Assembly: GCF_001187845.1 (NCBI RefSeq)
Contig: NZ_CP012160.1
Location: 558,001 to 622,000, forward strand
Length of the DNA: 64,000 nt
Direction of reading: 5' to 3'
Source of the DNA: Octadecabacter temperatus
GTDB taxonomy: Bacteria > Pseudomonadota > Alphaproteobacteria > Rhodobacterales > Rhodobacteraceae
Shown: one piece after another, positions 17,059 through 25,173 of the stretch
How positions within the stretch are numbered: position 1 is the first letter of the stretch
How the letters are laid out: every line of letters starts with the position of its first letter
Position numbers and translations under genes: made by a program
The notes under the pieces: model-generated
Told to the model about the DNA's origin: nothing
The model's database searches: none
What the model saw: only the letters and a program-made list of their open reading frames with translations

Positions 17059-18123
17059 ATGAAAACGGGCTTTAAAGGCACGTTCGTCATCTCCTGGTCA
17101 CAAACGGAACTCGATGGGTTCTGGTCGGCACCGCTTGAAAACTTGCGGGTCGGGACGGCGTGGTCATGGACAGGCGAGGCGGTACGGGTGGACGGACCCG
17201 CAGATATTTTACCATTGGGTGATGCGGCTGGCGAAGCCGACATCCGAAAGCGTGCGGCGATGTCCGTGCGCCGATTGTTGAAGGCCGTTGAGGTCAAGAC
17301 ATCGCGGCTCGATCTGGTTGAGATCGAAGGCCCCGCATTTGAGCAAAGTTTTACAGTCACAGACGGGCGCGACACGTGGACAGTGACGCTGGTTGAGGGC
17401 GCAACACCATCTGCGCGTCTGTGCATGTTCGTGGGTGAAATTCCACCACGCACGGCTGACTTGTGGATTGTGAACCACACTGTTGATTTGAAATCCCGCG
17501 ATCAAAACGATGATCCAGCTGGCGGCGTGATTTGCTTCACGCCCGGCACGATGATCCGCACAGAAGAAGGTTTGATGCGGGTTGAGGACATTCATGAAGG
17601 CATCAAAGTTCAAACGAAGGACAACGGTTGCCAAGAAGTACTATGGACAGGGCAGCGCCGCGTAACGGGCGCACGTCTTTATGCAATGCCACACCTGTGC
17701 CCGGTTCGCTTGCGGGCAGGGTCACTTGATAACGATGTGCCAGATGCGGGCCTGCTGGTCAGCCCAGATCACCGCGTGATGGTCAAAGGCGCGCGTGCAC
17801 GGGCTTTGTTTAACACTGATGAAGTTTTGGTGACGGCGCGGGACTTGGTGAATGACCAATCTATCTACGTCGATCGTTCTATGCGCGAAGTGCAGTATAT
17901 TCATATGCTGTTGCCGAACCACGAGGTGGTGTTTGCCAATGGTGTAGAAAGCGAAAGTTTCCATCCGGCGAGTGCAGGACTTGACCATTTGGGCGACGAC
18001 GACCGCGCTCGTTTGTTTGCACAGGTGCCGGACATTCAGACTGACGTGAATTCCTATGGTGCATACGCGCGGCGCGTGACGTCGGCGTCCGAAGCGGCAA
18101 TTCTGCGTCACGACGTGGCATAA
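17059..18123 (+). CDS. Hint domain-containing protein
   Basis: 354 residues. The Hint (hedgehog/intein) module starts at Cys159 in [25 protein letters not shown] and continues with [24 protein letters not shown] and [27 protein letters not shown]. This is the Hint_2 type abundant in Rhodobacteraceae. The first 158 residues do not match anything that I recognise and have no signal peptide. In inteins the leading Cys performs autoprocessing; there is no intein-like Asn-Cys/Ser junction at the end, so processing activity is unproven. It stands alone upstream of rpsD. Confidence 0.82.
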   Translation: MKTGFKGTFVISWSQTELDGFWSAPLENLRVGTAWSWTGEAVRVDGPADILPLGDAAGEADIRKRAAMSVRRLLKAVEVKTSRLDLVEIEGPAFEQSFTVTDGRDTWTVTLVEGATPSARLCMFVGEIPPRTADLWIVNHTVDLKSRDQNDDPAGGVICFTPGTMIRTEEGLMRVEDIHEGIKVQTKDNGCQEVLWTGQRRVTGARLYAMPHLCPVRLRAGSLDNDVPDAGLLVSPDHRVMVKGARARALFNTDEVLVTARDLVNDQSIYVDRSMREVQYIHMLLPNHEVVFANGVESESFHPASAGLDHLGDDDRARLFAQVPDIQTDVNSYGAYARRVTSASEAAILRHDVA

Positions 18124-18239
18124 GCCCAATTTTATTAGCAAACCGACGGTTAGATGTGTTGACTCATGTCAGCACCGGTCGTAATGCAGCCTTTCAATTG
18201 GTGTTGGTGACCCCCGCAAGGGGATTTCTGTCAGGGTTC

Positions 18240-18276
18240 GCCCAAAGGACAACGCCCTTCATAGCCCGCTTTGGGC
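18240..18276 (+). promoter_or_regulatory. Inverted repeat in the rpsD leader
   Basis: GCCCAAAG (18240-18247) pairs perfectly with CTTTGGGC (18269-18276) around 21 bases, ending 24 bases before the rpsD ATG and just upstream of its GAAGGAGA ribosome site. S4 is a known autoregulator of its own mRNA in other bacteria; that this stem is such a site is a guess from position. Confidence 0.3.
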
Positions 18277-18299
18277 CTCTAATCGAAGGAGATCAGCGT

Positions 18300-18920
18300 A
18301 TGACTAAACGTACCGCTGCCAAGTACAAAATTGACCGTCGGATGGGTGAAAACATCTGGGGTCGTCCGAAATCCCCTGTAAACCGTCGTGAATACGGCCC
18401 CGGCCAGCACGGTCAGCGTCGAAAAGGCAAATTGTCCGACTTCGGCATGCAGTTGCGCGCTAAGCAAAAACTGAAGGGTTACTACGGCGACCTGACAGAG
18501 AAGCAATTCCGCCGCATCTTTACAGAAGCTGAACGCGTAAAAGGCGATACAGGTGAAAACCTGATCGGTTTGCTTGAGCGCCGCTTGGACGCAGTTGTTT
18601 ACCGCGCCAAATTCGTTCCAACTGTTTTCGCTGCACGCCAGTTCGTGAACCACGGCCACGTCACAGTAAACGGCAAGAAGGTTAACATCCCATCTTACCG
18701 CGTTAAAGAAGGCGATGTGATCGCTGTTCGTGACAGCTCGAAGCAGAACGTTGCTGTTCTCGAAGCGATCGCGCTGACTGAGCGTGACGTTCCTGACTAC
18801 ATGGAAGCTGACCACAGCAAAATGACAGCGACTTTCGTTCGCACACCTGGTTTCGGCGATGTGCCGTACCCAGTCATGATGGAACCAAACCTCGTGATCG
18901 AATACTACGCTCAGAACTAA
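18300..18920 (+). CDS. rpsD: 30S ribosomal protein S4
   Basis: 206 residues starting [21 protein letters not shown]; the longer open frame from 18156 adds unrelated sequence. Recognised blocks are [35 protein letters not shown] and the S4 RNA-binding domain [42 protein letters not shown]4 nucleates assembly of the 30S body. The ribosome site AAGGAG is strong. A hairpin lies in the leader and a good terminator follows, so it is a single-gene unit, as in other Rhodobacterales. Confidence 0.98.
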   Translation: MTKRTAAKYKIDRRMGENIWGRPKSPVNRREYGPGQHGQRRKGKLSDFGMQLRAKQKLKGYYGDLTEKQFRRIFTEAERVKGDTGENLIGLLERRLDAVVYRAKFVPTVFAARQFVNHGHVTVNGKKVNIPSYRVKEGDVIAVRDSSKQNVAVLEAIALTERDVPDYMEADHSKMTATFVRTPGFGDVPYPVMMEPNLVIEYYAQN

Positions 18921-18944
18921 TTCTGTTCAGAGTATGAAATCGAG

Positions 18945-18974
18945 AAAGCCGCGCCTTTTGGGTGCGGCTTTTTT
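18945..18974 (+). terminator. Rho-independent terminator after rpsD
   Basis: AAAGCCGCGCC (18945-18955) and GGTGCGGCTTT (18961-18971) form an 11-base stem with one G-U pair and a 5-base loop, followed by TTT. It lies 24 bases after the rpsD stop. Confidence 0.85.
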
Positions 18975-19087
18975 GATTCAGATTCCACAGAAATACAACG
19001 AGAGCGGGTATTGAACGTATCTGGCGTTGCGGGCCGAGTCCTTCGCCCGCTAATTGTTTGGAAACAACAATTTTCAGGTACGAGCAT

Positions 19088-19663
19088 ATGTCAGACGAGA
19101 ACCAACAAGACGAAAAACTAACAGTAGAAGAGCATTTTGAACGAGGACTGTTTGCGTCCCGTTGGCTATTGGCGCCGATGTATTTTGGCTTGGTTGTTAG
19201 CCTTGCGATGCTCACGTTGATTTTTGGTCGTGAACTTTTGTACTACGCACCGAAAATCTTGACGCTTTCATCCGACAAATCAATTCTCGTCGTTCTAACG
19301 TTGATCGATTTGACGTTGGCGGGGAACCTTTTGCTGATCGTCTTGTTCTCAGGCTACGAAAACTTCGTGTCGAAGTTTGATTTGGATGAAAACGAAGATA
19401 AGCCTGATTGGATGGGTACGGTTGATTACTCCGGCCTGAAGATGAAGCTCATCGCATCGATTGTTGCGATTTCTGCCATTCACCTCCTGAAGAAGTTCAT
19501 GGAAATCGGTATTCCCGAGGCCGATGCGCTTTATACCCCCGAAAAGCTGAAATGGTTGGTCATCATCCATATGAGTTTTGTTCTCTCTGGGATCATCCTT
19601 GCCGGCATGGACTACATTTCCGCTGCTGCGAAAATGAAAATGAAAGAAGCGGCTAAGAAGTAA
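19088..19663 (+). CDS. UPF0114 family (YqhA-like) membrane protein
   Basis: 191 residues with four hydrophobic segments and the family signatures FERGLFASRWLLAPMYFGLVVSLAMLTL, LIDLTLAGNLLLIVLFSGYENFVSKFD and MKLIASIVAISAIHLLKKFM. UPF0114 proteins (TIGR00645) are conserved inner membrane proteins of unknown function. ATG 19088 (MSDENQQD) is chosen over an ATG at 19058. It is monocistronic between rpsD and hisC; a CTGCGTCCTTGCCCC / GGGCAGGGACGC inverted segment after the stop may end the transcript. Confidence 0.88.
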   Translation: MSDENQQDEKLTVEEHFERGLFASRWLLAPMYFGLVVSLAMLTLIFGRELLYYAPKILTLSSDKSILVVLTLIDLTLAGNLLLIVLFSGYENFVSKFDLDENEDKPDWMGTVDYSGLKMKLIASIVAISAIHLLKKFMEIGIPEADALYTPEKLKWLVIIHMSFVLSGIILAGMDYISAAAKMKMKEAAKK

Positions 19664-19725
19664 CGCTTCTGGTCTCTGCGTCCTTGCCCCATTAGAAGGG
19701 CAGGGACGCAATACGGAATCTAGTG

Positions 19726-20823
19726 ATGAGCAAGATCAAAGCACAGCCCGGCATTATGGATATCACCCTGTATCAGGGCGGTAAAAGTCATGTCGACGGG
19801 ATGGACAACGTTCTAAAGCTGTCGTCGAACGAAAACCCGTTCGGCCCATCTGATGCCACCAAAGACGCCATGGTGCGCGCGTCTCATGAATTGCACCGCT
19901 ACCCGTCCACCGATCACGCGACATTGCGCGAAGCGATTGGTGATGTTTGGGGTCTCGATCCTGAACGCATTATCTGCGGCAATGGATCTGGCGAAGTTCT
20001 TATGATGATCGCGCAGGCCTTTGCGGGCAAAGGCGATGAGGTTCTTTTCACAGAGCACGGCTTTGCCATGTACCCGATCTACGCCAACGCGAACGGCGCG
20101 AAACCTGTTGTCGTGGCAGAAAAAAACCGCACCGTTGACGTGGATGCGCTGCTTGCAGCCTGCACCAAGAAAACCAAGGTTTGCTACATCGCAAATCCGG
20201 CCAATCCAACCGGCACGATGATTGATGACGCCGAGCTAGCACGCCTAGCCGATGGGCTACCGAAAGGCGCCGTTTTGGTTCTGGATGGTGCCTATGCTGA
20301 ATTTGTTGAGGGCTATGACGGCGGCAAAGCGCTGGTCGAAAGCCGCGACAACGTCATCATGACGCGCACATTTTCCAAAATTTATGGGCTTGGCGGGCTG
20401 CGGATCGGATATGGCTATGCGCCACAGCCGATTATCGACGTGTTGCTGCGTATTCGCGGGCCGTTCAACCTGTCCGCACCTGCACTGGCTGCGGCAGAAA
20501 CCGCGATGCGTGACACCGCCCATACCGAGAAATGCCGAACTGAAAATGCCAAGCAACGCGACTGGATGGCGGCTGCACTGGCCGACATGGGCCTGCCGTC
20601 TGACCTGTCTAGCGCAAACTTTATCCTCGTGCGTTTTGAGTCTGAAGACGCGGCTAAGGCGTGCAATGATCATCTGACAGCACAAGGCATTCTGGTGCGT
20701 TATGTCGGCGGTTATGGCATCCCAGAAGGGCTGCGTATCACCGTCGGTGACGAGGCATCCTGCCGCCGCGTCGTTCATGCAATCGGGAAATTTATGAACC
20801 CTGACAAGGACGTTGACGCATGA
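19726..20823 (+). CDS. hisC: Histidinol-phosphate / aromatic aminotransferase
   Basis: 365 residues, PLP-dependent fold type I. Visible are [33 protein letters not shown], the PLP lysine in [15 protein letters not shown] and the C-terminal RITVGD. HisC makes histidinol phosphate from imidazole-acetol phosphate; enzymes of this branch encoded beside tyrA often also transaminate prephenate or 4-hydroxyphenylpyruvate, so a role in tyrosine synthesis is likely from context. The stop overlaps the tyrA start by four bases (ATGA). A GTG at 19723 immediately before the ATG is an alternative start. Confidence 0.93.
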   Translation: MSKIKAQPGIMDITLYQGGKSHVDGMDNVLKLSSNENPFGPSDATKDAMVRASHELHRYPSTDHATLREAIGDVWGLDPERIICGNGSGEVLMMIAQAFAGKGDEVLFTEHGFAMYPIYANANGAKPVVVAEKNRTVDVDALLAACTKKTKVCYIANPANPTGTMIDDAELARLADGLPKGAVLVLDGAYAEFVEGYDGGKALVESRDNVIMTRTFSKIYGLGGLRIGYGYAPQPIIDVLLRIRGPFNLSAPALAAAETAMRDTAHTEKCRTENAKQRDWMAAALADMGLPSDLSSANFILVRFESEDAAKACNDHLTAQGILVRYVGGYGIPEGLRITVGDEASCRRVVHAIGKFMNPDKDVDA

Positions 20824-21734
20824 CTGTAATGTATGACCGCGTAGCGCTTATTGGGCTTGGCTTGATTGCGTCCTCGATGTTTTGGGCGATGAAGCGCGCC
20901 GGCATTGCTGGTGAAGTGACTGGCTATGCACGTTCCGATGAAACGCGTGATGTTGCCCGTGAAATCGGACTGTGTGATCGCATTTGCGACAGTGCCGCAG
21001 ACGCCTGCGAAGGCGCGGACTTGATCGTGCTATGCGTGCCGATTGGCGCGATGGACGCAGTCGCGCGCGAAATTTCAAGCGTGTTGAAAAAGGGTGCTGT
21101 CGTTACGGACGTTGGTTCCGTGAAACGCGCAGTGATTGATGCCGTTGGGCCGCATATCCCCGAGGGTGTGCATTTCGTTCCGGGTCACCCGCTTGCTGGT
21201 ACGGAACAATCCGGTCCGCGCTCTGGTTTCGCTGAACTGTTCGACAACCGTTGGTGTGTTCTGACACCCGAAGGTGCTGATGCAGACGCGACAGCCAAAT
21301 TGCGCAGCTACTGGGAAGCGTTGGGATCAAACGTGGATGAAATGGACGCGGATCACCACGATCTGGTCCTCGCCGTGACGTCCCACACGCCGCACTTGAT
21401 TGCTTACACAATGGTCGGCGTTGCTGATGACCTCAGCCGCGTGACGGATACCGAAGTCGTCAAGTTTTCTGCCGCAGGCTTTCGTGATTTCACCCGCATC
21501 GCCGCGTCTGATCCGACGATGTGGCGCGATGTGTTTTTAAACAACAAAGAAGCCACGCTGGAAATCCTCGGGCGCTTCACCGAGGAATTGTTCGCCCTGC
21601 AACGTGCGATCCGTCAGGGCGACGGCGAACACCTGCATGATTATTTCACCCGCACCCGCAGCATTCGCCGCGGCATTATCGAAGCGGGCCAAGATACGGA
21701 CGCGCCGAACTTTGGCCGCAACCCGAAACCATGA
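20820..21734 (+). CDS. tyrA: Prephenate/arogenate (cyclohexadienyl) dehydrogenase
   Basis: 304 residues. The N-terminal NAD(P) domain has [18 protein letters not shown] and [12 protein letters not shown], followed by [27 protein letters not shown] and the helical C-terminal dimer domain with [14 protein letters not shown] and [22 protein letters not shown], where His and Arg residues bind prephenate. It catalyses the committed oxidative decarboxylation to 4-hydroxyphenylpyruvate or tyrosine. It overlaps both hisC and the following extensin gene by four bases, so the three are translationally coupled. Confidence 0.95.
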   Translation: MTVMYDRVALIGLGLIASSMFWAMKRAGIAGEVTGYARSDETRDVAREIGLCDRICDSAADACEGADLIVLCVPIGAMDAVAREISSVLKKGAVVTDVGSVKRAVIDAVGPHIPEGVHFVPGHPLAGTEQSGPRSGFAELFDNRWCVLTPEGADADATAKLRSYWEALGSNVDEMDADHHDLVLAVTSHTPHLIAYTMVGVADDLSRVTDTEVVKFSAAGFRDFTRIAASDPTMWRDVFLNNKEATLEILGRFTEELFALQRAIRQGDGEHLHDYFTRTRSIRRGIIEAGQDTDAPNFGRNPKP

Positions 21735-22336
21735 AGCTCCTCGCGACGGTCCTAAGCGTAGCAGTGGTTCTCAGCGCATGTTCGCGTGACGAACCTGAAG
21801 CAAATGCGCAGCTCGGCCCCGGAAATGTGTGCGGCGACCCGGCGTTGTTCGGCGAAGCAATCGGTATGGTTGAGGGGTCTGGCGCCTGCGGCATTGAAGG
21901 TGCTGTGCGCTTGACTGCCGTGTCAGGTGTGACGCTTTCAACCCCAGCGACGATCAACTGTTCAACAGCAACTGCGTTGAAAACATGGGTCGAAGACGGT
22001 GTTCGCCCCTCAGTTGGGGATACAGGCGGCGGCGTGACCTCCTTGCGCGTTGTGGCGCATTATTCCTGTCGTAGCCGAAACAACCAACCCGGCGCTCGCC
22101 TGTCTGAGCACAGCTTTGGAAACGCGATTGATATCGCGGGTATCGGGCTAGCAGATGGTTCTGAAATGACGGTTTTGACGCACTGGAATGGGCAATACGC
22201 CAGCCAACTGCGCCAGATGTGGCAAGCCGCTTGCGGCCCTTTCGGAACGGTCTTAGGCCCAGAAGCCGACCGCCATCACCGCGATCACTTCCATTTTGAT
22301 ACCGCCGACTACAGATCCGGTAGCTATTGCCGCTAA
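21731..22336 (+). CDS. Extensin-like lipoprotein (LAS-type peptidase fold)
   Basis: 201 residues. A lipoprotein signal with the lipobox LSAC (Cys17) implies membrane anchoring on the periplasmic side. The extensin-like C-terminal domain shows CGIEGAVRLTAVSG, LKTWVEDGVRP, RLSEHSFGNAIDIAG and HHRDHFHFD; the H...D and HxH residues are the zinc ligands of D-Ala-D-Ala carboxypeptidase-like (LAS) enzymes, so a peptidoglycan hydrolase role is likely. It overlaps tyrA by four bases although the functions seem unrelated. It converges on the DUF2125 gene with one base between. Confidence 0.85.
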   Translation: MKLLATVLSVAVVLSACSRDEPEANAQLGPGNVCGDPALFGEAIGMVEGSGACGIEGAVRLTAVSGVTLSTPATINCSTATALKTWVEDGVRPSVGDTGGGVTSLRVVAHYSCRSRNNQPGARLSEHSFGNAIDIAGIGLADGSEMTVLTHWNGQYASQLRQMWQAACGPFGTVLGPEADRHHRDHFHFDTADYRSGSYCR

Positions 22337-22337
22337 G

Positions 22338-23333
22338 CTAGCGAAGCAATGGTGCGGCACCCAGCGGGATCGGACCAAGTGCCATCTGACCATCGGTGAT
22401 CGTAAGCGTGGCCGTTAGCGTGTCTGGCACATGCGGCGTCTCATCAATGTTTGCAGCCATTCCGACGATCAACAAACGGCGTTCCTCTGGGATCGAACCC
22501 GTCGCAACAGCGAGATCTAATAGCTGCTGCCAATTGCGCGCGGAAATACTGAAAGATCCGTTCAGCAGCCCCGTGGCGTCTGGCGTCACATCGCCAATCG
22601 CAGACAAAGACATTTCCCCCCACGCTAGCGCGAACTCTTTGATGCTAATCGCCTCAAGCCCAATCGGGTCCGTGTTGGCGCCGTTCAACTCAATCGGGGC
22701 CGACAGATCGATGTCGCTGTCAAAACGGAGGCTTTGTATGATTGCCGGTTGCTGGTTCTGCGGGTCGATCATGCGGCGGACGTCTTCGGGAAGCTCGATC
22801 GAGCGCGCTTCAAGAAACAGATCATAAGTCTGGATCGTTTCAGGTGTCAGGCGCATCGCGGCAAGGATACTCGCCATCGCAAGCTCCGCGCCTTCCTCAG
22901 TTCGGATGCGCGGGTAGTCCATTTCGATCGTTGCCGTCTGAAACGCGAGGGTCGCATTCGCACGAACCTTACCTGAGGCGCGCATGTCATTGGTGAGCAG
23001 GGTGAAAACCTCACCGTCGACCGTCAGGGTCTGCTCGTTTGGAAAGACGGCGATGACTTCATTGGGGCGATAGGACAGGGCGAACAGCTGAAATATGGGC
23101 GCGGCCCAACTGGTTGCAGTCAGTGGGTCATTGAATTCCAAATTGGTAATCGTCGTGTCGAACCGCGACGGAAATCCCTTGGTATGCAACGTGTCATAGG
23201 TCAGGTCGTAGTCACCGGCGTCAATGTCGACCAAGGCCTCAGAAAGTTTTGATTGGATTTGAGAACGGCCAACAAACCAGTAACCGCCATAAAGCGTGGC
23301 GGCGACAACGACGAGGGCGATGAGTTTACGCAT
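22338..23333 (-). CDS. DUF2125 domain-containing protein
   Basis: 331 residues with an N-terminal membrane anchor or signal (LIALVVVAATLYGGYWFVG) and a long beta-rich periplasmic part: YDTLHTKGFPSRFDTTITNLEF, PIFQLFALSYRPNEVIAVFPNEQTL. These are typical of DUF2125, a Rhodobacteraceae-rich family of unknown function with an architecture that recalls AsmA/YdgA-like envelope proteins. It is divergent from the ChaC gene and convergent with the extensin gene. Confidence 0.83.
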   Translation of the reverse strand: MRKLIALVVVAATLYGGYWFVGRSQIQSKLSEALVDIDAGDYDLTYDTLHTKGFPSRFDTTITNLEFNDPLTATSWAAPIFQLFALSYRPNEVIAVFPNEQTLTVDGEVFTLLTNDMRASGKVRANATLAFQTATIEMDYPRIRTEEGAELAMASILAAMRLTPETIQTYDLFLEARSIELPEDVRRMIDPQNQQPAIIQSLRFDSDIDLSAPIELNGANTDPIGLEAISIKEFALAWGEMSLSAIGDVTPDATGLLNGSFSISARNWQQLLDLAVATGSIPEERRLLIVGMAANIDETPHVPDTLTATLTITDGQMALGPIPLGAAPLLR

Positions 23334-23399
23334 GTTTTCAGCCTTTCACGGGCGGGTTGATTGGTGTTTAGAGGACCCCAAGCAGAAGGACCATAAAAG

Positions 23400-23921
23400 A
23401 TGACAATGTGGGTGTTTGGATACGGATCATTGCTTTGGAACCCCGGTTTCGAGCCAGCCGAGGCCGTGACGGCGACGTTGACGGGCTATCACCGCAGCTT
23501 TTGTATGTTGTCGATCCACCATCGCGGCACGGTTGAAGAGCCGGGTCTCGTACTGGCGCTGGATGAGGGCGACAGCACCTGCGTTGGGGTCGCGTTCCGT
23601 GTGGCTGAAATGGACGAGGTCCGCGTGCTGGGTGAACTGCGCGAACGAGAGCTGATTTCATCTGCCTACGAAGAGGTCCACGTGCCGCTTTCCCTGCAAG
23701 ACGGACGCGATGTTCAAGCCTTGGCTTACGTCATTAACCGCACCCATGAGCAGTACTGCCAATTCGACCTAGAACGCCAAGCACAGATGATAGCGCGCTC
23801 TGTTGGTGGGCGCGGTCCGAACCCTGAATATCTGTTCAATACGGCTGATCATCTTGTTCAAATGGGCATTGAAGACCCTGATATGACATGGCTGGTACGG
23901 CGCGTGCGCGAACTCGCATAA
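23400..23921 (+). CDS. Gamma-glutamylcyclotransferase, ChaC family
   Basis: 173 residues. The hallmark VFGYGSLLWNPGFE (substrate-binding YGSLxW loop) opens the protein; GYHRSFCMLSIHHRGTVEEPGLVLALDEG, the catalytic Glu in RERELISSAYEEV and the RSVGGRGPNPEYL ending agree with ChaC proteins, which cleave glutathione to 5-oxoproline and Cys-Gly. It acts in the cytosol. Its ATG at 23400 is preceded by GAAGGA. The next gene on the strand starts 70 bases later. Confidence 0.92.
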   Translation: MTMWVFGYGSLLWNPGFEPAEAVTATLTGYHRSFCMLSIHHRGTVEEPGLVLALDEGDSTCVGVAFRVAEMDEVRVLGELRERELISSAYEEVHVPLSLQDGRDVQALAYVINRTHEQYCQFDLERQAQMIARSVGGRGPNPEYLFNTADHLVQMGIEDPDMTWLVRRVRELA

Positions 23922-23991
23922 ATTTGTTTGGGAATTGGCGCGCTAGCCCCTAAAGTGGCGCTTAACAAACAACAAAGAGGTGCCTGATCCC

Positions 23992-25170
23992 ATGGCAACA
24001 GGGGACCAAAAGGCCGAGCCGCAGTTTTCCCAACCTTGGCGCCAGATCATTTCGATGCTGGTCGTGATTGGCTTGGTCTGCGCCGGCGCCATCCTAGCAT
24101 TTCCGCGCGTCGGGCCTGTGTTCATGGCAAACCCGTATCTGAACGGGTTCATTTTTTTCGTCTTTTTGATCGGGCTTCTGTCGTGTTTCTGGCAGGTTTG
24201 GCAGTTGATCAAGTCGGTTAGTTGGATCGAAGCCTTTGCGGGTGAACAGCTCGGCTCGGACATCATCAAAGCACCGGGATTGCTGGCGCCGCTTGCGACG
24301 TTGCTGCGTTCGCGTGGATCGCGGATGCAACTGTCGTCCAGCTCATCTCGCTCCATTCTGGATTCTGTGTCCCAGCGGATCGATGAAGACCGTGAAATTA
24401 CCCGCTACATCGTCAACACGCTGATTTTCCTCGGCCTTTTGGGAACGTTCTACGGCTTGGCAACGACGGTTCCGGCACTTGTCGAAACCATCCAGTCCCT
24501 GACGCCGGATGAAGGCGAAAGCGGCGGGGACGTTTTCTCACGTCTGCAGTCCGGCCTCGAAAGTCAACTTGGTGGGATGGGCGTTGCTTTTGCGTCATCC
24601 TTGCTAGGTCTCGCAGGATCACTCGTCGTGGGCCTGTTAGAACTCTTCGCAAGCCACGGCCAGAACCGCTTCTACCGCGAACTCGAAGAATGGATGTCCA
24701 CAATCACCCGCGTTGGCTTGGCAACTGGCGACGACGCGAGCGGCGATCAGGTCGCGATGGCAGGCGTTGTTGATCATATGGTCGAACAGATGGAAACGAT
24801 GCAGGCGATGTTTGCGGCATCCGAAGCCAGTAGAACAGAAGCCAACGAACGCATCGGCAAACTGGCCAGCGCGGTTGAAACGCTAGCGCAGCAAACCTCA
24901 AACGAGGAAGCGAACATCCAACTAACCCGCGTGGCCGACGCCCAAGAAGGCTTGATTGCCGCGCTGAAAGATACAGGCATGGAAGGCATCGACGCGGAAA
25001 GCCGTATGCGGCTGCGGTCTATCGATGTCGGGCTGTTGCGCATTCTTGAGGACATGGCCGCAGGGCGCCAAGAGGTCATTCAAGACCTGCGTGCTGACAT
25101 GGCTGGGCTGACCAAGGCCGTGCGGCAAGGCAACCGCGAAGCGCGCAAGTCAAACTCGGACGGATCCTAA
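23992..25170 (+). CDS. MotA/TolQ/ExbB-like proton channel family protein
   Basis: 392 residues. Four membrane segments are visible: about residues 17-36, 47-70, 136-160 (IVNTLIFLGLLGTFYGLATTVPALVETI, the ExbB/MotA core) and 191-215 (GMGVAFASSLLGLAGSLVVGLLELF). A soluble tail of about 150 residues follows that looks helical (MVEQMETMQAMF..., EDMAAGRQEVIQDLRADMAGL). The upstream AGAGGTG serves the ATG at 23992; the GTG at 23980 lies inside that ribosome site. It lies three bases before an OmpA-like gene with one membrane span, so the two probably form a proton-driven complex spanning inner membrane and cell wall. Confidence 0.85.
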   Translation: MATGDQKAEPQFSQPWRQIISMLVVIGLVCAGAILAFPRVGPVFMANPYLNGFIFFVFLIGLLSCFWQVWQLIKSVSWIEAFAGEQLGSDIIKAPGLLAPLATLLRSRGSRMQLSSSSSRSILDSVSQRIDEDREITRYIVNTLIFLGLLGTFYGLATTVPALVETIQSLTPDEGESGGDVFSRLQSGLESQLGGMGVAFASSLLGLAGSLVVGLLELFASHGQNRFYRELEEWMSTITRVGLATGDDASGDQVAMAGVVDHMVEQMETMQAMFAASEASRTEANERIGKLASAVETLAQQTSNEEANIQLTRVADAQEGLIAALKDTGMEGIDAESRMRLRSIDVGLLRILEDMAAGRQEVIQDLRADMAGLTKAVRQGNREARKSNSDGS

Positions 25171-25173
25171 GCC

